Assembly (NCBI RefSeq): GCF_016808335.1 | Contig: NC_053142.1 | Coordinates: forward strand, 40,467,674 to 40,531,673 | DNA: 64,000 nt | Direction: 5' to 3' | Source: Panicum virgatum | Lineage: Eukaryota; Streptophyta; Magnoliopsida; Poales; Poaceae | In this document: piece after piece, positions 21,131 to 30,804 of the stretch | How the letters are laid out: each line of letters begins with the position of its first letter | Position numbering within the stretch: the first letter of the stretch is position 1 | The notes under the pieces: model-generated | Databases searched by the model: none | What the model saw: only the letters and a program-made list of their open reading frames with translations | What the model was told of the DNA's origin: nothing | Translations under genes and position numbers: made by a program

Positions 21131-23260
21131 CACCAATGTGAGCGTGATTTCCTTGTCCCCCCCCCCCCAAAGCTATCCTGATTGCTTAGGAGCTTGCCTG
21201 ATCTTCCGTCCATTCTCTAAACCTCTTAATACTTCGACAATTTTAAACAAATTAAAATGGAAGAAAATATCAGCTGGCCTCAGCTCAAGCTCCTTTGCAA
21301 GAATCAGTGGCTCCAGATTCCACAACTTTACCCTATTTATTCAACTAAAACATAACTACTTATTAAGTTTGCCTTTCAATTTTGCATGTTGAAGACTTGC
21401 AGTGAGATCAGTAGCTCAACACCTTTCCAGAGTTTGGTATTTTAGTCATAGGCAAAGCACCAAGTCAGTAGAAACTTGGGATAAGAAAGGTGGGAAGGAG
21501 ATGGCCAGATGGGTGTAGTTAGGAACATGTAGAAATGCATATGCAATATATCACTATGACATTTTTGAATTATTAGACTAAACTTTTCTTACTATGACAT
21601 TTTCTAATTAACAGACTTTAAACTTTTCTTACAGAAAGTTATAGAAACTTTACCGTGTTTGCAAATAATGGGAATGAACTTTGTTTTAGGAATTTATGTC
21701 TGTAAGACTTTAAGTTCTTCATGATAAGGTTCTTCATGGTGTAAATATATTTACTTTACCTTATTATTTATATGCATGTATGAGCCAACAAGTGCTCAGA
21801 TTTGATCCAACTGTAGACCGAGTTATGCATCTGGTTCTCTCATTTTGGAAGTATTTTAGATTCAACTAAATCCAGTGTGAAATAAGGAAAGTACTGGTTT
21901 AAAACTTTAAACTGAGTCCTAAATACAATGTCATTGGATAGGTTAATTGAAATGGCTCATTAGCGAAGTTTTGGATATATCAGAAATTATGTTGTAGCTA
22001 AACATATTGAAACTAGTTAGCTGATTTGTTTGTTTGGGTGGCCTAAAAATGGATGATTTTGAGACAGTAGCAATGTTTTGGATTTGAAAGGAAAAACATT
22101 ATGTCCTTGAATAATTTAGTACCTCAAGAACATTTTGTGTACTTTAGTTTAGTTTGGAAACATTATGTCCTGGAGGAGTGGGGTCACATGATGGAATGCT
22201 TGGACTTGCCGAGCTAATTGGGGGTCACATGTTTCGAATTGTTTGTCGCTAACCTAGAATATCCAAAGAACAAGTCATAGAGTTTTGCTTCATAATTTTC
22301 TTGGTTCTTTTTTGGGAACCATATTAACTGATGATGTTTTGCTTCTTTCAATTTCCCCATCAAAGGTTATTAGTTGATTTACTTACAGCATGTTATGCAC
22401 CACCATCGCAATTTACTTATTGCATGTTATGCACCACTACCGGTAGCATTGGTGTAAAACGTGTTGAACAGTGTATCTTTTCATGAAGAGAGGTACATGT
22501 TTTTAATGAAGTTTGTTCCTTTTCAGTGTATCTGAAGCTAAGCTTCCAGAGTATCCACAGGAGACTGAAGCATTGCATGTACATTTGCAGGTAACACGTA
22601 GATATCATGCAAAGTTTTATCTATAGATGATTTCCTTGCATCAGTGGGGTTTTATATTTGACGAAAAGGAGTTCTATTGGAATCAAAATGAATCATTGTT
22701 GACCAGGTTAGAATCTGAGAGGTCCCCATCCCAGATGGTGAGCAAAGCGCTTCCTTCTCCTCTGATTTTTGTGATGGTCAGTCTGATCCTGTTCTCACTC
22801 TTGCTTTGTTCGTGCTCCAATTCGTAGAGGAAAGAGGATTTCCTGCCCATTGGGGGAGATCTTCTCAGTGAGGATCCATCATTTATTTGGACTAATCTTT
22901 GCTGATTGATTGTTTTTTTAAGCTTTACATTTTAATTTTGGAGGACTCATGTTCTTTTCTTTGCACACATTTGAGCAGAAGGCCGGAAAAAGTATCCAGG
23001 ATTTCAATGGACAATGGGGTTGGATCAGATGTTTTTTTCTTGATGCCACCTATTTAAATATATGTCTATGATATGATTTAATAACTCAGACATGTCCTAA
23101 TCATTGATGCTCATGTAACTCCAATGCTCTTTTGTAGGACATGAGTTTGCTTGCAACAGCTGAACATGACTTAGATTCCATTTTGCAAATAGTGACAGCC
23201 CTCCTGTTTAGTATTGGTCTTCCATCTGCTTTCGATGCAATTTTCGGACATGGTAACAAC
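21080..23260 (+). other. Possible exon relics of an unidentified gene
   Basis: Several short segments look like exons bounded by GT/AG in otherwise AT-rich DNA. 21084-21136 reads LLDFHSLDTELLTN before GTGAGC. 22530-22590 reads EAKLPEYPQETEALHVHLQ before GTAAC. About 22828-22900 reads RKEDFLPIGGDLLSEDP. About 23139-23250 reads LLATAEHDLDSILQ. The first junction does not keep phase when spliced simply. I do not recognise the family. It may be a degraded or captured gene, or chance. Confidence 0.25.
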
Positions 23261-24183
23261 ATTTTCCACTTCAAAGGTCTTTGGTTTGCAGTGCAATAAT
23301 GCTTAATTCAAGTTTATAGGTTGAGTTGAAAATAATCTGGAAACTCACATAAATAACACTTGATTCACCTGTCTCTTCTATCATGATGTTTGTACCTTTT
23401 CCCATCAGTATGCAGTATTTATTTGAGTTATTGTCTATCTTGCTGAATGATTGAATATAAATCTGTTCCTTCGTCACTTTTATTGTACCTTTTATTGTCT
23501 CTTCTATCATGATGTTTGTACCTTTTATTGTCTATCTTGCTGAGTTATTTTCACAATTCATTCTAAAGCCAGTAATCTATTTGCACATGCATGTGCTACA
23601 CAAAAATGACTATGAAATTAAAAAAGTTTAGAATTTGCTTCTTATCCTTCGGTACTGATCTATAAGCGTATCAAAAGAAATACAATAAGAAAGTTTAGAG
23701 AATTGTTTAGCTGCTGTGGCATATAATTGACTGCTAAATTTTACCCGTTAAACTTCCAGAACTCTATATCTGTATATTTGCAGACTATTCTGTACTGATC
23801 TATCCACTGCTTTAGCTAACTTTGGTTGTTTTCGATTCTTACTGCATCTTAAACATGTGATGCTGCACTTAAATATGTTTGTTTTTTTTTATCTGTAGCG
23901 TTAGCACAAGCCAACCTACTAGTTGATCGTAATTTCTGTATGGTTTGCGCAGCGCCTTGTCGCTTTCAGCGTCAGTGTTGCTGCTACGGCATGGCGCGCT
24001 CTGCGCCCCCATTGCCATTCGAGCGCGAGCAGACGAGCCACCCGTCAGCCACAAGCAAACAAAGCCGCTGCCACGTCCGGCCTTGCCCGTTGCCATTTGC
24101 CATTCGCCAATTCCATATTTCCATGGCATGTAAGAACAAGTATTACGCGGGGCTGCCAATTTCATGGCATAGTAAGAGCAAGT
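23261..24183. other. Intergenic, no gene recognised
   Basis: AT-rich with repeated phrases (TCTTCTATCATGATGTTTGTACC appears twice, near 23375 and 23500). Just before the hAT-like element two similar 28-base units containing CATGGCATRGTAAGARCAAG occur about 45 bases apart near 24122 and 24163. Confidence 0.45.
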
Positions 24184-24191
24184 ATTACGGG

Positions 24192-24349
24192 TAGGAGTGG
24201 TAATGGGCCATGGCCCTAATGGCCTCTTCACAGCCCAATAAAGCTCTTAAAATTTTTAGTTCTAAAATACATATGTTTAGAGCCCGGCCCTTTTAAAGCC
24301 CGATCCTTAGATTTTCTAGTTCAAAATGTTGGGCCCTTTACCACCCCTA
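24192..24349. mobile_element. hAT-type MITE, 158 bp, with 8-bp TSD
   Basis: The ends are TAGGAGTGGTAATGGGCC and GGGCCCTTTACCACCCCTA, which are inverted repeats. ATTACGGG flanks both sides at 24184-24191 and 24350-24357. An 8-bp duplication with TAGGGGTG-like ends fits the hAT superfamily. No coding sequence is present, so it is non-autonomous. Confidence 0.85.
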
Positions 24350-24779
24350 ATTACGGGAGCAGGCGAAATCTAATGAGGATAAGAGAGAAAGCAGGAGAGA
24401 GGAAGGTGTGCGGCTCGCGAGTCGCTCGTTCGAGCGGGCGCATACGCGCTTCGGCTACTTCTATTCGTTGCACTCTCGTTTGCATTAAATGTCTAATTTC
24501 AATTGGCTGCACTTTTCACTCTGAATTAAATGTCACGGAGTCCACTACTTGTTGTAGCCGACAGCGTAATTAGTCTCGCCTAACTCCAACATATGGAACC
24601 TAAGAGGTGCTATGCTATGCCATGTCATCCCTACTAGCTTAATAAAATTTACTCCAATATATAGCACCTCATTGCACCTACTCATGAATGAAGCTAGGCT
24701 CGCAAACCACAGTCTCCCCCTTCTCTCTCCTCTAGCATCGGGTGCCCAAACAAAATACTCATGCTAGAGATTGCTAAGG

Positions 24780-25012
24780 CTGTATTTAGTTCGCAAAAAG
24801 GTTTGAATTTTAGTACTGTAGTACATTTCGTTATTACTTGATAAATAATTTCTAATCATGGACTAATTAGGCTTAAAAGATTCATTTCGTGCTAATCAAT
24901 TAGATTGTGTAATTAGTTATTTTTTCAACTGCGTTTAATGCTCTATGCATGTGTCCGAACATTCGATGTGACAGATACTGTAGAAATTTTTTTGGAAACT
25001 AAACAGGGCCCA
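24780..25012. repeat. MITE-like element (GGCCCTGTTTAG-type ends)
   Basis: Left end GGCTGTATTTAGTTCG and right end GGAAACTAAACAGGGCC are inverted repeats around AT-rich sequence with ATGTGACAGATACTGTAG. No certain duplication. It belongs by its ends with the elements at 25446-25791 and 34769-36143. Confidence 0.6.
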
Positions 25013-25061
25013 CTAACATCAGCGTTCCAATAAATAGAACCTTCTCTGTTCCTTTCTCTGG

Positions 25062-25360
25062 CCCTGTTTGGTTGGTGCTACGCAAGAAACTATAGTAATT
25101 TTGACCAATAATTAGAGATATTAAATAATGACAGTTTACAAAACTAATTTTAGAATCTCTGCGCTAGGAACCTTAAAGAATCTAAAGATGTAATTTGAAG
25201 ATGATTATTGTAGCACCACTGTAACCAATCATCGATTAATTACCGTCATTAGATTCGTCGCGAAAAATTACACTTATCCTTAAAAAATTTTACAAATAAA
25301 TTTTATTTAGTATTTTATACATAAAAAAATTCGTGCTAGGAAGCCGCACAGAGAACCTCT
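25062..25360. repeat. Degenerate MITE-like element
   Basis: It starts GGCCCTGTTTGGTTGGTGC and ends at a poorly matching AAGCCGCACAGAGAACC. The interior contains ATTAGATTCGTCGCG, shared with neighbouring elements. No target duplication could be defined. Confidence 0.5.
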
Positions 25361-25445
25361 ACTCTCTTAACACATCTCTAGTAACACACGTAAACGGACG
25401 CCCGCCCACCGGATTTGACGCTGGAAAAAAGGGTCAGGCAGGTGA

Positions 25446-25791
25446 GGCCCTGTTTAGTTCCGGCACAATTTTTTTTCATTGGAATCATACTAATTTGAAG
25501 TATTAAATGAAGTCTATTTACAAAATTTTTTACACAGATGGATTGTAAATCGCGAGACGAATCTAATAATGCTAATTAATTCATAATTAATCAATAATTA
25601 GCGGATCGTTACTGTAGTATTAATGTTGCAAATCATGGATTAAGTAGGCTTATTAGATTCGTCTCGCGATTTACAGCACATCTATGTAAAAAATTTTATA
25701 AATAGATTTCATTTAGTACTTTATGTATGCGTCGAAATATTCGATGTGACGTTTTTTTGTGTTTATGGGTTTATAGGTAGTAAACAGGCCC
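25446..25791. mobile_element. MITE with 3-bp TSD (TGA)
   Basis: Ends GGCCCTGTTTAGTTCC and GTAGTAAACAGGCCC are inverted repeats, and TGA flanks both sides (25443-25445, 25792-25794). An inner inverted pair, TAAATCGCGAGACGAATCTAAT near 25548 against ATTAGATTCGTCTCGCGATTTA near 25650, makes a large hairpin possible. A 3-bp duplication suggests PIF/Harbinger or CACTA descent; the duplication is not TWA and the ends are not CACTA, so the superfamily stays open. Confidence 0.7.
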
Positions 25792-25794
25792 TGA

Positions 25795-26870
25795 ATTCAA
25801 GCCGCGCGGACAGTACCGCGGCCGGATAGGCTCGCAAAGCCGCAAGTGAGCTGTCGCGGTCCCTGACCAGTCCTAGTGACCAGCCAACCTCCGGCTTTCC
25901 ACAAACCAGTGTGCCACACGGACGGATCGCGGATCCGCCGAGTGAAAACCAGGGGGCCAAGCAAGTAAAACCGTGTCCAGCCATCTGGATGGTCGGACTC
26001 GGCAGTGGCAGCTTCCGTGCTGGACGGGGTTCCTGCCTGCTTGGACCCCTGGTCCAGCACGGAGCCGGAGCGGCATGTGCGCGCGCCGCGGCGTGCGTGG
26101 CCAGGCGCGGCTACGGCGCCAACACACGCCATCGCTCCAAGCAAAATATGCAGATTTTTTCAGGCCTGCCAACCCCAATGGTCAAACAAGTCGCCTCGGC
26201 CGGCGGCAGGCTAGCGTGGCCTCGGTTAGACTCAGACGGTCACCTGCTCCTGCTCCGTGCCTTCGCTTGGGTCACGGGCTCCGGGCGCGCGTCCTGCTTG
26301 TGCCGTGCGCGTCGTCGCCGTCGCCGTCGCGGAGATAAGGATCCCCGTCACCGAACAGTGGCCGCAACGGTTGGTGCACGTCTGATCCGGTCGGGCGTCG
26401 TGGCGCGATAGGAACAATAGGATATGGGGGGGCCCTTCGCCTGCGCGCGCACGAGCAATCATGCGGTAGTTGCGGGGCACCCGGAGGGCGCGTCGCGGCC
26501 TCCCGGCAGCCGCGTTCCGCCACGCCGACGGCGCGCGGAGGCCACCTGCCAGTGCCAGGCAACGGAGTCGGGCGGGCCATCCATGTGGTCGAAATCCCCC
26601 CTGATCCCTGGCGCCGACGCACGTTTAGCACCAGCGGCCGCGCGGGGGTTCTTGTTTAATCGCTCGAGTCGACAGGTCCGCGCCTTTTAATCCTTTATTC
26701 GGGGCCTGGAAGACTGGGAGCTGTAGCAGGTGGGTTGGGGTAGCGCTACCAGTCTCTAGTCCGGTAGGCGCGGCGAGGACGACGGGATCGGAGATAAGGT
26801 CTGCATTGAGTCTAGGGGACTATGCTGACCTGTCCACGCACATCCAAGCGTCCCTCTACGAATTGTTGGG
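25795..26870. other. GC-rich intergenic tract, no recognised gene
   Basis: GC-rich, with overlapping open frames on both strands and no domain or family motif. Composition resembles a GC-rich gene leader, but no following exons were found. Confidence 0.4.
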
Positions 26871-26875
26871 TTTGA

Positions 26876-27196
26876 GGGGTTACTTTAATCCATGTCACAT
26901 TAAAGAGAATTTTAGTATTTAGAAGTGTTAAATAAAGATTAATTATAAAACTAACTGCAGAATCCTGAGGCTAAACTGTGAGACGAATCTAATGAGGTAT
27001 ATTAATCTATGATTAGTTGATGGTTACTATAGCATCATTGTAACAAATTATGGACTAATTAGGCTCATTAGATTCTTCTCGCGAATTAGCACTCAGCTGT
27101 CAAAAAATATTTATAAACAGATTTTATTTGATAATAGTAAAATTCCTTTAGATGTGACAGTTATTTAATAAAAATCCCTCAAAACAAACAAGTTCC
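26876..27196. repeat. MITE-like element
   Basis: Imperfect inverted ends around TTGGGTTTGAGGG (left) and CCCTCAAAACAAAC (right). The interior includes GAGACGAATCTAATGAGG and an inverted ATTAGATTCTTCTCGCG, the same family vocabulary as at 1-335 and 25446-25791. Confidence 0.6.
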
Positions 27197-27721
27197 CAAG
27201 ATCGCAGATTCAAACGCACCGCCCACCGTTTGCACTGTCTGCCCGCGGATTACACACAGGTTCGTGCGTGCAGCAGTTCTTCCATTTTCCTGTGGTCCTT
27301 GGCTGGGAAAGATCTCAGGACTCGACAAATCGACACTCTCCCGAAAGATTTAGCGTATTCGGGGGGTAAAACTACTGAACGCAACGCAACCCGAAATTGG
27401 CTCACGCATCATATGCAATAATCAAATGAATCTCAGAAACAAGATGTAGTTATCTCAAGCCCATACAACACTATTATTTGCAAATGATCATAAGGAGAGA
27501 GGTTCTTGCCGTCCATGTCACACAACTCGGAGCCAACAAAGATCGCGGGAATAAAGCCAGGCTAGGGCGGACAGCAACTCATGCCGCCTTCCTCAAAAAC
27601 AATAACCGAATGTGATTCCGATATCTACAACCAGGTGCATATAACTGTTTTGCGTACGGGTCCACTGATCTGAACACAGGCTTTTGAAAGGCAGCCGTGT
27701 TGAGGAGATCCGCTGGGCATT
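27197..27721. other. 3' flank of the thioredoxin gene
   Basis: Non-coding sequence downstream of the thioredoxin stop (the gene is on the minus strand). It should include the 3' UTR. No additional feature is recognised. Confidence 0.45.
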
Positions 27722-30708
27722 TCACCTCTCAACGAATTTGTCGATGCATGCGATCAGTGTGCTCTCAGGCACAGCACCGATCACCGAATCCTTCTTCTCG
27801 CCGTTCTTGAATATCATCATGGTGGGGATGCTCCGGATCCCGTACTGGCTTGCTATGTCTGGGCTCTCATCTGTGTTGAGCTTGTAGCATTTCAGCTTCC
27901 CCTCGTAGTCCTTTGAGAGCTTGCCAACAACTGGATCTATCATTTTGCAAGGCCCGCACCATGAAGCCCAGAACTCAACAAGCACAGGAAGCTCACTTTC
28001 CATCACAAGCGATTGCCATGTTGTCTTTGTCACATCTGGGACTACAATTGAACAGTTGAGAAGTGAGAACATGACAATTGACACAAACATAGGTATAGTA
28101 CCAAGAAACAAAAAAAATCAACAAGAATTGACACAAAGTTATGTATATACCAGGAAAATAAATCAAGGACAATTGACAGAAACATAGGTATATTTTTTTT
28201 TTTGAAAAGATAGGTATAGAACCAACAAAGAAAAATCAACAACAATTGGCACAAACATAGGTATAGTACAAACAAACAAAAATCAACGAAAATTGACACA
28301 GACATAGGTATAGTACTGGTGTTCATGCCGGCTTTTCATTCTTAGCCGACAATACTTCAAATGTTATGCAAAATTGCAAAGGAGTCTGGTGTGAATGTGT
28401 TTGCAAAGAAGCACTGAAGTTTAAGGAAATTTTATTATAAAAATAAAATATTTTGCCCCAAACACATATTCTCCAAATTGATCAATTGACAAACATAGCA
28501 AACTAAATATCAGGACTTTGGCTCTTGTCCGAGATCAGATCAGCCGGTAGTTGAGTCCTGGTGCTAACGAGTAACCAATATGATGCATCTGAACAATTAG
28601 AATATGCCTCTATTTTGTGCAAAGCAAGATGCATATTAAAAAACTAAGAAGTAATCAATCTCCTGAGCTTTTATTCATGGCTAAACAATAAGCATCGCTG
28701 CTTTAATCTTTGCAAATTTCAATGTAGTAAACAGCTTTTATGTCAAACCTCAATAGAATTGTTGGGACAACAGTCACACTAAAGGGAGTGATAGGAAGTG
28801 CATTCAATCATCGGAGGACCAAATAGTATGATACATCCTCTTACAATTAAAGGGATTAGTGTTTCACATGCCCCCATAACAAAAAGATGACAAGATAAGA
28901 ACATCTCCAAGAGTTCCCAATCTCACTTTCTTATCCTTGTTTTTTCGGAAAAATGGAAGAAACCCCTCTCCAATAGTTTCCTATCCTAGTTCCCCATCTC
29001 CTAACAATTGCCAAATCTCCCTCTCCTGTGCGTAAAAATACGCACACATCGATCCTCCCGATCGCCTCTCTTCCCGTTCATGAGCCGTTTTTTTGTCGCG
29101 GACCCAGGTGCCGCTCGCGCCGCCTTCTCCTTTGCGCCATCAATCTCGAGCAAGGTGCCGGCGCCAGCAGATCACGACGGGGTTGCTGGTGGTGCGGACG
29201 GTGCGAACGGGGAGGAAGACTACATGAGGTCGCAGGCGGTCGTGTCGGGCGAGTCGTGGAACAACAAGGGCCCGGTCGTCGAGGAGGGCAACAAGACTGG
29301 CGATGACGAGGAGGCGGGCAACGCTGTTGCCGATGACGATGGATTGGCAAGAAGGGGAGCCCGGAGGTTGAATTGCTGAGGGCGAAGCTGACGGCCAAGG
29401 ACATGAGCTGGTCGACAAGCTCATTGCAGAATTGATGGTGAAGGACACGGAGATCGCTGCCTTCGAGGCCAACAATGCCGAACTGAGCAAGATGGCCGAG
29501 GAGGCCGCCGAGGCCGCGAAGGCGACGTCCACGAGGGGGCGTGAGGCCGAGCACGTGCTGCGGGAGGGCGCGACGCGGGAGGCCCGGCTCGCCGAGCGGC
29601 CGTGGGCGTCGGAGAACGCCCGGTAGGCGCTGGAGGCCGAGGCGAAACGTGCGCGTGCAGAGCGAGCAGTGGCGCAAGGCGGCCAAGGAGGCCGCCGCGG
29701 TGCTCGGCGGCGGGGCGGACCCCGCCCCGAGGGTCAGCAGCAGCAGCACGGACAAGCGTCGAGGGCATGGCAGCCAAGGACGGCACCGAGGGAAGGGATC
29801 GCGAGGCGCTGTGCATCCATAATTTTTGATTGTTGGGGAGAAAAAATAGGACACTGTTGGAGATGAACACTTTTTTCTTTTTCTATATCTATTTAGGGAG
29901 TTGGCAAACATCTAGTTTTAGGGAGAAAATATAAGAAATTGTTGGAGATGCTCTAACAAGGGGCACATGAACCACGTGTGTGATACATACATACAGAAAT
30001 CAATAAATGTAACCACTATGGAACAATTTAGGACTTATAGCAACTCAACTTTATCAGGTACATGCTTCCATATGTATAGCGCCCCCACGATAAACAGAGT
30101 CCAGCGGTGCACGGCAATATTGGATATTGCGATATATACTATAAAGCAGGTCATCCATTCACATGCCTAAATCTCTGTTCTAGCCTTCGATCCCCTAATT
30201 CCTCCAAACAGTTGCCTACATTGAGGAGACCGCGCGATCCAAGTTCTAAGAGGCGTGACATCCTACTGCCCATTTCCAGGAACCAATGAAGATCAATGCG
30301 TAATCACACTAGAAGCAGGATCTTACTTCTACGCGCCGATGAAACCCACGTACACGCGTCACCCGGGTCACTAGCTCACCACCTAATAATTCCATAACAG
30401 ATCGCAACACGAACCGCAACAGAGTGGTGACTGGTGAGCCACCGAGCTCGTGCGTAATTAGTTAGATACCTTCGATGGTCGTGTCCTGGCCCTGACGCTA
30501 CGGACGCGCCGCGGCAGGGGCGACGCCTGTTCCCAGAGAAGCCGGCAGTCGCGCGGAGCGGCGAGGATCTGAAGCTGCTGCTGCTGAAGGAGGGGGAGGA
30601 CGGGATCGCGCAGACGCGGCGCGCGGTGCCGGTGTAGGCGGACGCGGAGGCGCGGGCGAGCGGAGGGGAGGCGACGGGGACGGGGACGGCGAGGCCAGCG
30701 CCGGCCAT
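27722..30708 (-). CDS. TRXM: Thioredoxin m-type, chloroplast, with an apparent frameshift in exon 1
   Basis: Exon 1 is 30708-30470 and exon 2 is 28041-27722 (105 codons plus stop). Exon 2 encodes the thioredoxin fold with the active site WCGPCK, the cis-proline in RSIPTM, and the ending [17 protein letters not shown] typical of m-type. The family is a plastid disulfide reductase fed by ferredoxin. Exon 1 begins [20 protein letters not shown], a Ser/Arg-rich transit peptide. At its end the family-like segment GQDTTIE, which joins exon 2 in the right phase, is in a different frame, and that frame has a TAG just upstream (about 30491). One small indel near 30490 explains this; it may be real or an assembly error. 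The 2.4 kb intron carries a transposon, and a MULE lies 96 bases upstream of the ATG. Confidence 0.85.
28071..28320. repeat. Degenerate minisatellite in the thioredoxin intron
   Basis: Four or five degenerate copies of a unit of roughly 50-65 bases containing CAATTGACACAAACATAGGT and an A-rich tail AAACAAAAATCAAC. A T run with GAAAAG at about 28189-28207 interrupts one copy, flanked by ATAGGTATA on both sides. Confidence 0.7.
28183..28217 (-). repeat. Tail-only insertion within the minisatellite
   Basis: ATAGGTATA flanks a T run followed by GAAAAG, which read on the minus strand is CTTTTC plus poly(A). The flanking copies are short, and the surrounding repeat also contains ATAGGTATA, so the case is weaker than those at 942 and 19118. 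Confidence 0.4.
28899..29953 (+). mobile_element. Gene-capturing transposon inside the thioredoxin intron
   Basis: Left end around AGAACATCTCCAAGAG and right end around TTGTTGGAGATGCTCT form imperfect inverted repeats, with similar AT-rich subterminal sequence (CCTATCCTAGTTCCC and its counterparts). Between them is a GC-rich stretch open on the plus strand that resembles part of an ICR/RIP gene. Clear target duplications were not found, so assignment to Mutator-like (Pack-MULE) elements is an inference from the architecture. Confidence 0.6.
29376..29822 (+). pseudogene. Captured fragment resembling ICR/RIP (interactor of constitutive active ROPs)
   Basis: Across frames the segment reads LRAKLTAKD, then [20 protein letters not shown] (29437 on), then [19 protein letters not shown] and, after a TAG at 29623, [19 protein letters not shown] (about 29656-29715). 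The coiled coil followed by the [10 protein letters not shown] block is characteristic of plant ICR/RIP scaffold proteins that bind ROP GTPases. The fragment lacks the N-terminus, has stops and frame changes, and no introns are evident. It is a passenger of the surrounding element and most likely non-functional. Identity is from remembered family motifs. Confidence 0.6.
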
Positions 30709-30804
30709 GGTGGTGCGATCCGCGACGGGGACGGGCGGGGAAGTTCGAGAAGGAACGGGAGGAAGGGGCGCGCGTGTTGTTTGGGTGCGGGCGCCGAGTG
30801 CGAT

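Noticed and set aside
20015..21136. 373-codon minus-strand frame
   Set aside because: Ser/Arg/Pro-rich low complexity with equally long frames on the other strand; no conserved motif.
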